A stretch of DNA of 64,000 nucleotides from NCBI RefSeq assembly GCF_018139145.2, contig NC_059473.1:69670707-69734706 (forward strand). Reading direction: 5' to 3'. A program made the position numbers and the translations under genes. Positions 27,501 through 42,200 of the stretch are shown one piece after another. Each line of letters starts with the position of its first letter. The stretch's first letter is position 1. Source of the stretch: Gymnogyps californianus. Taxonomy: Eukaryota; Chordata; Aves; Accipitriformes; Cathartidae. The notes under the pieces are model-generated. The model made no database searches and had not been told where the DNA came from. It was given only the letters and a program-made list of their open reading frames with translations.

Positions 27501-28260
27501 GTAGCCATATGAGTGTGCGGTTTCTCCTTTGCTTTGTCTCCTTTTTCATTTGGGAGTCTCTGGGGAGCCTAAACTATGATCAAGATTTTATTCCCCATTT
27601 TTCACCAAGATGAGGATTAGTAATAAATGTTTGTTTCTTGATATTTTCCTGAGGCACAGTGACCGTTAATATTGTAGTCGCTATTTTCTGATGACTCGGA
27701 TATAATTATTTTTTATCAAACTCATCTGATTTACTTTCCACTGAAGACAAACTTTCTATGTGACTAATTTTTAATCAACAGCCCCGAGAATAAAACGAGT
27801 AAGCATTGAGGAACTATTTTGTTACAGTTTGGCCTGACTAAGCATTTGTTCTCTTTAGGTGTAGACAGAGCTTTCCATAATGACCACTTTGTGGGATGCT
27901 ATCTTCTCCTTGATCTTGCATAGTTTGTATTTTCTGAATCTTTTTGATCTTTCTGATGGAAAATATAATGGTAGTGTGCTTATATTACTGTGACTTGAAA
28001 CTAATGGATGAGTACCTCCACTTATTCCTTTCCCAAGTGTAAGAACTTCTTCATACACACACACTTCCCAAATAAAATAGCTATTCTGTCCTCCCTGTTT
28101 AAGGCACACACTCACTATATAGTGCTTAATTTCTGGAATTCTACTATTTGGGGAAATTACTATTCTGTCAACATTCTTTTTTATTGCTTGTCATTGAGAC
28201 ACCTCTCTTTTTTGTTCTGTTTTCACTTTTCCAGTGGGTATGTATACATTTGGATTACCT

Positions 28261-28380
28261 CTGACTTTTTGGCCATTACTTAAGTTTTTACTGACACAGA
28301 TTTTTCTACTAACATGGAAATACATGTTAGTAGAACCTCTGTGGTCACATACTTCCTGGTATTGATCTGGCCGTTAAGTA
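28261..28380. repeat. Long imperfect inverted repeat with perfect 13-bp core
   Basis: The core arms TTCTACTAACATG (28304-28316) and CATGTTAGTAGAA (28323-28335) are perfect reverse complements around a 6-nt loop (gaaata). Imperfect pairing continues outward: acacag at 28294 pairs with the complement of ctctgtgg at 28339, aagt near 28282 pairs with acttcc near 28350, and ggcc at 28271 pairs with ggcc at 28369. The arms therefore span about 50-60 bp. This could be a small palindromic transposon relic or a hairpin-forming RNA. Confidence 0.75.
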
Positions 28381-29448
28381 CTAAAATTCAAATCAACTTG
28401 TGTCACAATATTTTCAACCTGACTGAAACCAAAAAATCCTGGAAATTTTACACTGAGAATAGCATGGATAATGAAAAATGTTTCCTACAAGAACCATTTC
28501 CAATTTTAAGTGGATTTACTTCAGTCTTGTTCAGGTTGCTTTCTGGTTCACATTCAGCAAAGATTTTAGTAAATATAGTGACAGAATATCCTAAAAAAAA
28601 ATTCATTCTGTTGTTGGTATTAGTGATCTTTGCAGAAAAGAAATTCTGTTTTTTCAAACACATTTGTGCCAGAAATGTGAGTTTAAGAGGCCGGTCTTCT
28701 TCAAAAGATAAGTAGATATAAAATCTATTTATTTATATAACTAACTATTTTGTTGCTTAATTTACAATTAAAATTGCCAGAAATCTATGTTGAATATTAG
28801 CAAAATTGTATTCAGTAACTGAATACATTGAAAGAGCATAGATACAAACTACAGAATAAACATTCACATTCATTATTATCCACGGTAAACTACTGAATCA
28901 AGGAACAAACTGAGGAATATCATTATGTGTACTTGAACAACATGTTAGCAAACAAAACATCTTGCCAATGGCACATTTTGAAACAGAATCAGTATCCTGA
29001 TTCACAGTCTCCTGTGACAGCCAACAGACAAAGCTGGTACTAAAATGTTCAAGGTCTTTATTTACTTAATTGTACTTATAGTATTACTGGGCATTAGCTC
29101 AAAATGATTATGCAGAAGATTATAGTTTATGTCCCCAAATTCTCATTTGGTCTGAAAACTTGTGTAGAGCATAGAAGTAGTTTGTGTGACTGTGTGTCTC
29201 CTTCTATAAATAAATGTCTACCTTTTAGTTGCAACACAGTAAATCATCACATAAGTACAATTAAGGTGAAGTACTGAATGATTTGTCTCAGAATGGAGAC
29301 AAAAATACTTCCTGAGAAATCCCTTTATAGAGAACAGTCTCAGATAAGAGTCTGACTTCATAGACTTCAAGAACTTTGTGCCTTGCAGGCTGACCAGAAT
29401 GTACAATGACCATTCCATTTCATTTCATCCTCACCTTTATTAAATGGG

Positions 29449-29470
29449 TATATATATATATTTTTTTTTT
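29449..29470 (+). repeat. (TA)6 followed by T10
   Basis: A short dinucleotide repeat runs directly into a T homopolymer. Confidence 0.85.
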
Positions 29471-31240
29471 CGCAACAGTGTAATAATTCCTGTACTGAGC
29501 TTGAGTATATGCACTTTCTTATTTAAAAAAAAACAAGTATCTGGAAAATAAATTGGATTAGGTCAATAAGGTAAACTAATCTCAGAAGAACTCAGTTATT
29601 AAAAAAATGTTAAGCATAAGAATCCTTTTCTTTTACTATAAATAACTGTTTCATCAGGAAAAAGAACTGAAAACTGGTTCTCTTACAAGATTCAGCAAAA
29701 CAGTCTCCTGAAATGTTTTCTCTCCAAAAATTCTGGCCAAATCATTAACTATTCGGAGCCTATCTTTAAAATTCAAAAACGTAGCTCAGAGAGCATGGCT
29801 CTAGAACTGCAGATTCCCTGCTGTTCTTGGCTTTACATTTTTCCATGGCATGGTTGATATTGTTTGATAGTATTCTGGTATGTATATAAGACAGATGAAC
29901 TGCTGCACACTGTCATGTACTTTAAACATTTAAAAAACATGGAAGATACTAAATTGCAATTTACAATTGCAATATACAGCTGAAATACTTCAAAACAGAT
30001 CTGGTAGACTCAGGGCTACTTGTCATATAAGGCACTAAGCAGATCCCACTAGGGATGTTGAAGTGATTGACAATGTCTGGTCTTTAAAAAGACATAGATT
30101 AACTCGGTTGTACTCTCTGGGGCCTAATGGTTGGGCAGACTGATGATGCTGCAAGAAGCTCAGACATAAGGTAATTGCCTCTTTCTCTTTTTTAATATAT
30201 ATCAGCAATTACGTGTTAAGTAATGTACCAGTAATAATCTATCCTTTTCTCCCAGACCTAATGTAACCAGGTATTGTCCTGTACAAGATTCTTTCTGCTC
30301 TTAAAGGTTGCAAATTTGCTTTGTGTCAAACTGAGATCCTTGTTCTCTTCTGCTAGAATATTGTGGTCTGTATGAGTCCCTATTATGTTCACTATTATTA
30401 GGGGGTGTTACTATTATGTTTAAGAGGAGGATATACTAGAACAGAATAAATTAATCCCTGGGAAAATGTTAGTAACGTTGTTGTCCACTGCATAATTTTG
30501 CTTCACACTCAACCAAAGTCCACTTGAACTGTGCAATGAATAGGTCATTACAAGAAAACAATTTGTACAATCTCCTACTATCACAGGTTTGAAACAAGGT
30601 AATTCCTTCTGGATTAAAAGTTTTCTCTCTTTTTGGTATTGGATCTTCACTTTATGGTCAAGGCCGGAGAATTTATTCTTCAGTGCAAATGCTTTTTAAT
30701 TTTCTTATCACTCTTGCTTTGTCTATAAGACTGCTCAGTAAAACCTACAGAATTGTACAAAAATTCTCTCTTTGTTGGAACTAATTCTAGAAGAAGTAAA
30801 TATAACAGGTCTAGAAGGTACAAATAAGCAGTGGAAATTACAGTGGAATCTACATCCCAGACATGATTTTCCTCAAATTCTTGTATTTCATAATTCACTT
30901 CCAAGTTTTTCTCTATCTGTTTATGCCACTGTCAAGCTCCACTAGACATTCCTTTGTCTTCTTCCCATGGCAGTGAAGAAACAAAAAGTACTTAATTTTA
31001 CAGTGCTACCTCTGTAGCACTGGAGAACTATAAGGTTGGCTTCACCTGTCAGGTGGATTCCTCTGTTTGGAGAAGAGAATGACATTCAGTACAAATGGGA
31101 CTTTTTGTCCTTCTTATATATTCTAAGCATGCTTTCTAGAAATGTTAAAACAACAGTAGAATGAGATTGCCAAGGTTTTCCATAATGCAGGAACCAGAAA
31201 ACAGCAATTCATTCAGTGGCATTTCCTTACTCTTTTTCTT

Positions 31241-32470
31241 TCATAGAATCACAGAATGGTTTGGTTGGAAGGGACCTTTAAAGATCATCTAGTCAAACCC
31301 CCCTGCCATGGGCCGGGATATCTTTCACTAGATCAGGTTTCTCAAAGCACCATCCAACCTGACCTTGAATACTTCCAAAGATGGGGCATCCACAACTTCT
31401 CTGGGCAACCTGTTCCAGTGTCTCATCATCCTCATCGTAAAAATTTTCTTCCTTATGTTCAATCTAAACCTGCCCTCTTTCAGTTTAAACCTATTGTCCC
31501 TTGTCCTGTCACTACAGGCTCTGGTAAAAAGTCTTTCTCCATCTTTTTATAAGTCCCCTTTATATATTGAAAGGCTGCAATAAGGTCTCCCCAGAGCCTT
31601 CTCTTCTCCAGGCTGAATAACCCCAACTCAGCCTTTCTTCATAGGAGAGGTTCTCCAGCCCTCTGACTGTTTTCGTGGCCCTTCTCTGGACCTGCTCTGA
31701 CAGGTTCATGTCTGTCTTGTACTGTGGGCCCCAGAGCTGGACACAGTACTCCAGGTGGGGTCTCACAAGAGTTGAGTGTAGGGGGAGAATCACCTCCCTC
31801 GACCTGCTGGTCACACTTATTTTTATGCAGCCCAGGATACGATTGGCTTTTTGGGCTGCAAGTGCACACTGCTGGCTTATGTTCAATTTTTCATCCACCA
31901 GTACTCCCAAGTCCTTCTCCGCAGGGCTGCTCTCAATCCATTCATCCCCCAGTCTGCATTGATATTGAGAATTGCCCTGACCCAGGTGCAGGACCTTGCA
32001 CTTGGCCTTACTGAACTTCTTGAAGTTCACACGGGCCCACTCCTCAAGGCTGCCAAGGTCTCTCTGGATGACATCCCTTCCCTCTAGCTAATCAACTGCA
32101 CCACTCAGCTTGGTGTCGTCTGCAAACTTGCTGAGGGTGCACTCAATCCCACTGTCCATGTTGTTGATGAAGATATTAAATACTATTGGTGCCAGTACGG
32201 ACCCCTGAGGGACACCACTTGTTACTGGTTTCTACTTGGACATTGAGCCATTGAGTATAACTCTTTGGATGTGGCCATCCAGCCACTTCCTTATCCATCT
32301 AACAGTCCAGCTGTCAAATCCATATCTCTCCAATTTAGCAGCTAGAATGTTGTGGGGGACCATACCAAAAGCCTTACAGAAGTCTAGATAGATTATATCC
32401 ATAGCCCTTCCCTTGTCTACTGATACAGTTACTCCATTGTAGAAGGTCGCTAGATTAGTCAGGAGACTAA
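31241..32470 (-). mobile_element. CR1 LINE, 5'-truncated, with degraded reverse transcriptase
   Basis: The plus strand begins with the reversed CR1 tail (tcatagaatcacagaatgg, then ggttggaagggacc), so the element lies on the minus strand in the same sense as NKAIN2. Reading inward, the minus strand encodes the C-terminal part of a non-LTR reverse transcriptase. YLDFCKAF (motif A) is near 32380, [13 protein letters not shown] (motif B) near 32200 and FADDTKL (motif C) near 32120, then [22 protein letters not shown] and RPHLEYC. In-frame TAG stops lie at 32229-32231 and 32088-32090. A small deletion near 31625 shifts the frame after SYEERL. The 5' part (endonuclease and ORF1) is missing. It is a dead copy. 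Confidence 0.95.
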
Positions 32471-32888
32471 TAATCCATACTAGAGTGAGGAACATGTGCT
32501 GAGCATATCAGCACAGCTGGAATCCCTCTATAGAAGGAATGGGGAGAAACTGAGCCTCCAGGCAGAGCCCTACCCAGGTGAAGAGCATTGCTTCTTTCCA
32601 GAACCCTTAATAATTTGCATTGGTATTAACTCTCAGGCATTTGCATTGATGGATCCTATGATAGCACTGCTAAAACCCACACTTACATCTCAGTCATTAC
32701 ACTGGTTAACCTTTGTTCCTACTGAAATCCATATTCTCTTCAGCATAGTACTGTTAAGCAGTCCTTTTATCATTATTGTTTTCACAAAAAAAAGGCTTAA
32801 TTATTATCTTTTGAAATTACATCTTTGAAAAGACACTCATTCCCACCCCCAGAACAGATGTTTCACCTCCTGCATCAATTGCTTACTT
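32471..32888. other. Unassigned spacer between CR1 and LTR
   Basis: I see no coding feature or named repeat here. The left edge may contain a few more diverged CR1 bases. Confidence 0.5.
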
Positions 32889-32893
32889 ATTGG
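32889..32893 (+). repeat. Target-site duplication, left (attgg)
   Basis: These five bases are identical to those at 33516-33520, directly outside the TG...CA ends of the solo LTR. Confidence 0.9.
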
Positions 32894-33515
32894 TGTCCTG
32901 ATTTTGGCTGGGACAGAGTTAACTCTCTTTTTAGTATCTGGTACAGTGCTGTGTTTTGGATTTAGTGTGAGAATGATGTTGATAACACACTGATGTTTTA
33001 GTTGTTGCTAAGTAGCGCTTATCTTAAGCCAAGGACTTTTCAGCTTCCAATGCTCTGCCAGCAAGCAGGTGTGCAAGAAGCTGGGAGGGAGCATAGCCAG
33101 GACAGCTGACCCGAACTAACCAAAGGGGTATTCCATACCATGGAACATCATGCCCAGTATACAAACAGTGGGGAGTTGGCCAGGAGGTGCGGATCGCGGC
33201 TCTGGCATCGGTCAGCGGGTGGTGAGCCATTGCATTGTGCATCACTGTTTTTTTTTTTCCTTCCCCTGCCCTCCTTTTTTTTTTAATATTCCTTTTCATT
33301 ACTATTATAATATTATTATTATTATTATATTTCATTATTATTATTGTTAATATTATATTTTACTTTAGTTATTAAACTGTTCTTATCTCAACCCACAAGT
33401 TCTGCCTTCTCTCCCGATTCTCCTCCCCATCCTGCTGGGAGCGGGGGGGCCGGGGACAGGGAGTGAGGGAGCGGCTGTGTGGTGCTTGGCTGCTGACTGG
33501 GGTTAAACCATGACA
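32894..33515 (+). mobile_element. Solo LTR, endogenous retrovirus (ERVL-like), copy 1
   Basis: The 622-bp element starts TGTCCTGATTTTGGCTGGG and ends AAACCATGACA, giving the TG...CA ends of an LTR. It is flanked by the perfect 5-bp duplication attgg (32889-32893 and 33516-33520). There is no internal retroviral region beside it, so it is a solo LTR left by recombination. An ATTAAA poly-A signal is at 33371-33376. The position of the TATA box reads TATACAAA. The middle differs from the other two copies and holds poly-T runs and an ATT-rich block (about 33297-33357). The 5-bp duplication fits class III (ERVL). Confidence 0.92.
33297..33357 (+). repeat. ATT-rich microsatellite inside the LTR
   Basis: Interrupted ATT/TTA units lie within copy 1 of the solo LTR. 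They are absent from the two related copies. Confidence 0.8.
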
Positions 33516-33520
33516 ATTGG
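33516..33520 (+). repeat. Target-site duplication, right (attgg)
   Basis: This is the right-hand copy matching 32889-32893. Confidence 0.9.
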
Positions 33521-36275
<2,755 letters not shown>

Positions 36276-36300
36276 CTATGATTAAAAAGCAAAAGCATAA
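36276..36300 (-). promoter_or_regulatory. NKAIN2: Splice acceptor of NKAIN2 intron 1
   Basis: Read on the minus strand, this segment is a T-rich tract (GCTTTTGCTTTTTAATC) ending in ATAG at the exon boundary. The AG dinucleotide is at 36277-36276. The position is fixed by the conserved NKAIN2 reading frame, which begins with the valine codon right after AG. Confidence 0.88.
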
Positions 36301-37268
36301 ACAGATCAGAACAGACCAGAAAACATCTATTAGGGCATTTCCCCTTCCCATACCCAAGATAATTGCCCTGAGTTAAAAAAAATACTTCAGTCAGCAGTAA
36401 AATGAAATGAGTTTGCAATGTTTCACCTTCTTGTTTTAATGAAAGCTGCATTTCTCACCAACAGTTTACTGAGTTATATTCAGTTAGCTAAAATATTCAT
36501 GTGGGCAATTCTACCGAGATACTAAACTGTTCACTAGGATGGTATGTTTGCAGTAGGAGAAACACAAATCATTTTGTTATATACACCAGCAAATGCTATA
36601 ATGTTCTAGGGTATAGGTGCTGAAAATAAGTGGCAGGCTTATGACATCTTCTCAGCTACTTTGCTTCTATTCACAAACATCATCCTTTAGCCTACTCCTG
36701 TCTCTTTACTTCCACTAGTTCCCTACCTTTTGATTTTTTCTCTTCCCTCTATCCCCAGCTATCCTGTCAGTGGGCTTCTACCTGTAACCAAACGCATGCA
36801 ACTTTTTGACCTGGTTCTACTGATAATGACTCTAGTTTACCTCCACCCACTGTCACAAACATTAGTTGAAGTACAAGCTGTTACCCAAGACTCTAGATGA
36901 TACTTAATTTTAACAAGTGAATTAAGGGACAATCTTGGGCTGTTGGTGACTGTTTTCAAGCAATATCATTCCAAGCAGACAGATCAGAAAGTAGAAAAAC
37001 TGCATTTCTAACAGTATCAGTAGAAATAATTTCAGAATTCAAATAGTAGGTGTCCCTTAACTGTTGTTCGGACATTATGTCAAAATACAGCACTGCACCC
37101 CAACCCATAGGCAGAATGGCATGTTTTGACAAAAATAAGATTGATGTGAATATTAGAAAGCAATGTAATGGTGAAGTGAATTTAGAGAGAAAGGGTAAGG
37201 AGTTTCTTCGACACCATTCCAACAATTTCGCTAACTGGAACAGTGAATATATGAGTTTCATGAAAATG

Positions 37269-37368
37269 TGAATAATAAAAAAAAAAAATAAATAAAAAAT
37301 AATTATGACGATAATAATAATAATAATAATAATGACAACAACAACGACACCAACACCACACACACAAA
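37269..37368 (+). repeat. Compound AT-rich simple repeat: A-tract, (ATA)n, (ACA)n, (CA)n
   Basis: An A-rich run leads into about eight ATA units (37310-37333), then acaacaacaacgacaccaac and a short CA repeat. The stepwise change from ATA to ACA to CA suggests point changes spreading through a microsatellite. Confidence 0.9.
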
Positions 37369-37939
37369 AGAAAGAAATAAAAAGCAGGCTGTGTCTTTAT
37401 AAAGTTTCATTAAATGACAGGTGATTATTTACTCAGTTTATATTACGCTGTGGATTAATTGAATTAGGTGTATCTGCCAGACACTCCATTCATTTAAAAA
37501 AGAACACCTTTTGAGATCAAGTACTAAATGAATAATTAACTACTGTTCACGACTGTTCTTGCATGATATAGCTATGGGAGAGTTTTTCAATTTTCGTGCC
37601 ACAGTCCACTGCCACACCAATACTTTCTTTTTGAAATTAAGTAAGAAAACTTGCCATTAAAAAGACAGCTTACACTTACACCAGCATTGCAAATGTAAAG
37701 AGCGTTAATTATATAGTACTTACTGGCATATGTTGAACTTTGAGATAGGGATTGCCAAAATAACCCTGGGGAAGTTTGCTAGCCATATCATTTTGAATTT
37801 GAAAGTTCAGGGTTTCATGTCAACCACTGAATCCCTCTCTACAACAAAAATTCCTTTCGCACGATGCATCCAGCTTATAGCCAATCTTGGTATTTTGCCT
37901 ACCATTTTATTTTACAGATTTGTTGACAGAAAGTGATTC

Positions 37940-37944
37940 TGGTC
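37940..37944 (+). repeat. Target-site duplication, left (tggtc)
   Basis: Identical to 38524-38528 on the other side of the solo LTR. Confidence 0.88.
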
Positions 37945-38523
37945 TGTGCTGGTTTTGGCTGGGGTAGAGTTAATTTTCTTCACAGTAGCTAGTATGGGAC
38001 TATGTTTTGGATTTGTGCTGGAAACAGTGTTGATAATAACAGGGATGTTTTCACTATTACTGAGCAGTGCTTACACAGAGTCAAGGCCTTTTCTGCTCCT
38101 CATACCGCCCCACCAGCAAGTGGGCTGGTGATGCACAAGAAGTTGGGAGGAGACACAGCTGGGACAGCTGACCCCAACTGACCAAAGGGATATTCCATAC
38201 CATGTGACATCGTGCTCAGCATATGAAGCTGGAGGAAGGGGGGGACGTTCGGAGTGATGGTGTTTGTCTTCCCAAGTAACCGGTACGTGTGATGGAGCCC
38301 TGCTTTCCTGGAGATGGCTGAACACCTGCCTGCCAATGTGAAGTGGTGAATGAATTCCTTGTTTTGCTTCGCTTGTGTGTACAGCTTTTGCTTTACCTGT
38401 TAAACTGTCTTTGTCTCAACCCACGAGTTTTCTCACTTTTCCGATTCTCTCCCCAACCCATCAAGTGGGAATGAACAAGTGGCTGTGTGGTGCTTAGTTG
38501 TCGATTGGGGTTAAACCACAATA
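37945..38523 (+). mobile_element. Solo LTR, endogenous retrovirus (ERVL-like), copy 2
   Basis: The 579-bp element starts TGTGCTGGTTTTGGCTGGGG and ends AAACCACAATA, a worn form of the family's CCATGACA end. It is flanked by the perfect 5-bp duplication tggtc (37940-37944 and 38524-38528). It shares its 3' half closely with copy 3, including CCCAAGTAACCGGTACGTGT and the CCTGCTTTCCTGGAGATGG segment. Its 5' half is divergent. The poly-A signal is altered to GTTAAA (38399-38404) and the TATA region reads CATATGAA. These changes suggest the least intact signals of the three. No internal viral genes are present. Confidence 0.92.
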
Positions 38524-38528
38524 TGGTC
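38524..38528 (+). repeat. Target-site duplication, right (tggtc)
   Basis: This is the right-hand copy matching 37940-37944. It places the LTR end at 38523 even though the terminal bases have mutated from CA to TA. Confidence 0.88.
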
Positions 38529-39192
38529 CTACATCATCCAAGATCTTAATGAACTGATTTGTGCTATCCTAAAACTCTCCCTAGCAAAGCAACATAATTG
38601 AGGAGTTCCCAGAATCCCAAGACATAATATTCTAACGGTGACAATGTGATAAAGAAAGAAAAGGAAGGCCAAGCTGTATTAGGAACTTCATGAAATCTCA
38701 GACTGCTTGTGCTTCTAATTTTATCATTAAGAAATATTTCCTTGACTACTGACATAGTCATTTGTATAAAAAAGACCAACATGTGGCATAAAGCAGTTTT
38801 ATGTAGGTCTGTGTGAAGTCTATTAGGGGTATCAGCAAAAGACCTGCTACACCTTAAGTGCTGTTAAACAGGTAACAAAGGGAAAATGATCACTCTGAGC
38901 ACAGAGCTCTTATTTTCATCAGCTAAACAAAGAGTAAATGAGAATAGCAAAGCAGTAGCAAAAAGAGTCTAGACTGTACAAGCTTCTAGTATAGTAACAG
39001 TAGGGATTCAGCAAGCAAAAAAATACATGGGATGATGCAAATCATTCAACCAGTAGGAAATCATACAGCTAAGTATGCCAATTATAGAGGAAAATTGCAG
39101 TATGGTAGTTAATTATATAAAAAGTAGAAAACCTAATATTTCTAATGCAACATTAGGTTAAAAGGAAACTGCACTATCATGCATCAAGCACA

Positions 39193-39226
39193 TTTTGTTT
39201 TGGTTTGGTTTGGTTTGGGTTTTTTG
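39193..39226 (+). repeat. GGTTT-type simple repeat
   Basis: A run of TTTGG units grades into a T tract. Confidence 0.8.
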
Positions 39227-42200
39227 GTGAAAGATGCAGTTGTTCCACCAAAACTTGTTTATGCGGCTGTGCTGGATAAACGGCTATTCTGTGCGAATCT
39301 TCACTTCCCACGTGCCAATGTACTTTTTTTATTTTTTGATGACTAGCAATTTCTTCAGTACCAAGCAACCACACCCTCAGATTTTGTGGCTATGTTGAAA
39401 CTTCCGGTGGGGGCACCTACTGGAAAACATGGCACACAAGGCAGTGGGTAAATATCGGCTGTGCAGAACAAGGAGACAAGTCTGCACCAGCTCTGTCCCT
39501 GTCTATCTGCCTCATGTTTGCCATAGGCAGACTTGCTATTAGACTTTCTCCTGTCACTCCAAGGAATCAGTTGTGTGTGGGGACTGCTGGATATGTCAAA
39601 TGGCAGCATTCTGGTAGGCTGTGCAGAGATAAAATGCTGTGGAAATGCAGCTGCTGTTTCTTAGAAGATCAGACTACTGCAGCAAGGTGCATCGCAGATT
39701 TATCAAATGGAAAATATAGGACAGAACTAGATCTTTATTCCCACTTCCTGAAGAGATGAAAGTTGAGAGAAGATAAAAACAAGCCACAAACAAACAGAAA
39801 AAATAATATGGACTTTCTACATCCAGTTACTTAAAAAAAAATCTCATTGGGTCTGTGTTTCTAAAAGCAGAAAAGTGAAAAGTAGGACAAAGTACCGGCG
39901 AAATCTATGAAAAACAGTATTATGTAGCTTCCTCCTCTTCCACAGATGCCAGAATCATAAGGGATTTCCTTACATAGCAAGAGAAAATATAGACCTGATT
40001 TTTCTTCCTTTACTTCAAAAACTTAAAATTTTTGGTTAAACAGCTGCACTTCTTTCTCCAAATCATACCCATCAGCTTCAAATATTTAATGATGTTTCAA
40101 GGACATTATGGAGAGAAAGGAAAGGACTGACAAAGAAATATTAATCTTTAAAGTCTAGGAATAGATAAAGAATTGTCCATTTTCTTTCTTCTTCTGGAAA
40201 CAAGACTTTAAAATACAAACAGGAAAGAGGAAAAATGGATGCTTTGGATGAAAAAGTACACTAGGTAAGAAAAGAAAAATATGTTTTAATTCAACTCCAT
40301 TTTAATAATGCAGTGAACCCAAAATATAGGGTTATGAAGAGTCAGTTCCTAATGTTAGAATATAAATATCTACCACATTGTCTTCTTAGGCTTCCAAATA
40401 AATAAAATATCATAGACAGATTAACTTATGTAATCACTGATAACATTCTAGAAGAGTTAAGTGTAATTACAGTGAACCATTTTTACTAATGCATTATTTT
40501 TTTCCAGACTTCTGCTAACTGTTTTAAAAATAAATACAAAATAAAAACAGCCTCTATACTGTCAAGTTGGAACAGCTCAAACTATTTCCAGATTCTTGTC
40601 AGAGGCTGGTGGTTAATAGGTTAACAGTGTTACTGACCTTGAGGGATCTAAGAATTGAATTTCCAGAGGATAAAGAAAACAATTTTGAGATGATTCTTAA
40701 AGTATATGATTGGACTAAAATTTCAGACAGGAACCACAAAGGAGAAACCAGTCAAAAGATGATTTATAACACAAACTCCAAAATGGAAAATGACAAAGTG
40801 CCTTTCCTCGGAAAGCTCCTTGAGAAGACACTCAACCACAACTACTTCACAATGATACAGAATCAAAACTTTGCATTGATAGAAATTAAAGTACATACAG
40901 GCACACACACACAAGCAGGTATGTACAGCCCCCACCAGCCAGGCCCCTTGGACAGCACACACAGCACAGAGGCACCCAGTACGCTGGGGCCTGGGGCAGG
41001 GTCACACTCAACTGGTGGACTCACCAGCTGAATCATGGTAACAGGCTCTCAGTTCGCTCCAACAAAAGAAGAGAGTATTAGCTTAAATCGCAGTGAAGGA
41101 GAACTAAGCAACCGTGGTTTATATCATGACTGGTGCAGGCTAAGAATGAGCTAAAGAAATTAAGCTCTAATCAGTAACTCATTAAGTCCCCTCAGCTCAA
41201 TTGTGTTGCATCAGATGCCCACAGCTTCTAATAATTTGCTTGTGTTTTTAAGTTAGACATATAGTTTTTTAATGACTTTCAGTTCTTGGTTCTATGGCAT
41301 AGAAAGTTAAAAAGAGCCCAATAAATACAAGTATTTTGGGCCTGTGGCTTTTGAAAGAATTCTAATGCTAAAGCCCACCTGCATCACATACAACATCGGA
41401 GGCTAACCCTTCCCCAGCACTTCCATCATTTTGAGGCAGAATGCATATATTTGTGCCATTCCTTAGAGAGGTTCATTTAATTTTTCATCAAAATTTCAGA
41501 TAGTATCCTGAGATAGAGGGCCCAGTTACTCAACGAATTCTCCACAGTTATCCAGCAGAAAAACAGAATAATATTTTGAAAGTCAAATCCATACAAAATA
41601 CACCTACACATCTGCAAGTGTGCATGTGCATGTGAGTCAAGTCCTTTACTGCAAGGCAAAAGGGAAAGAAAAAGAGATTTGAATTTTTTTTGTAAGAAGA
41701 ATGGCAACACTAAAATGAAGTTCTGTGAAGAGTTGTGGACACAATGGTGTTCTCAGCACATCTAATAAAAACCATCAGAAGCACAGGTAATTCAAGTTAA
41801 AATCAAGAAGGAATTAATTTCCAGTTGTCCATTGGTTCCTTAAAGGGATCTCATATATAATACTAAGCCCCTGTCCTTAATCCATTTGATGCTGCTGAGA
41901 GAAGGAATAGGTCTTCACCACACTTGATAAGAAGGTAATCATAGTTTTTAAAAATCCTGTGTAGGACCACATCCCTGCATTATATTGTGTACAAGTGGAT
42001 TTCTGCTGTGACCTACTGAGGACAACAGGGCTCTCCACAGATACAGAGTGTATTCTAAGTCTCAGCTGCTGCCTTCTCTAACTGAACATAGTAATAATAG
42101 AAAACTGGTAAATACAAGCTTTCTGTAGTAGGTTTTCTGTTATGTAGTAATGAGAAGCAGAACTGCTATCTAAATAACACTTCAGTTATTATTACTCATG

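Larger units (their letters stand above)
15931..31240. other. Intronic DNA, no gene seen
   Basis: There is no recognisable exon or RNA gene. The block holds the 16.1-kb duplication, two small adjacent hairpins at 17543-17580, AAAT repeats near 22110-22125, a C13 run at 24520-24532, the long inverted repeat at 28261-28380, and TA6 plus T10 at 29449-29470. A frame of 133 codons at 28314-28715 (plus) resembles no known protein. It begins inside the inverted repeat. Confidence 0.6.
36301..37944. other. NKAIN2: Intronic DNA upstream of exon 2
   Basis: There is no coding feature apart from the acceptor region already listed. A low-complexity block lies at 37269-37368. The frames that are open across this block are products of the repeat. 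Confidence 0.6.

Noticed and set aside
28314..28715. 133-codon plus-strand frame starting MEIHVSRTSVV
   Set aside because: It begins inside the long inverted repeat, has no recognisable domain, and is within the length expected by chance in AT-rich DNA.
31675..32087. Plus-strand open frames of 78-96 codons
   Set aside because: They are antisense shadows of the CR1 reverse transcriptase on the minus strand.
36956..37367. 135-codon minus-strand frame starting MCGVGVVVVVIIIII
   Set aside because: Its start is translated microsatellite, and the rest shows no similarity to known proteins.
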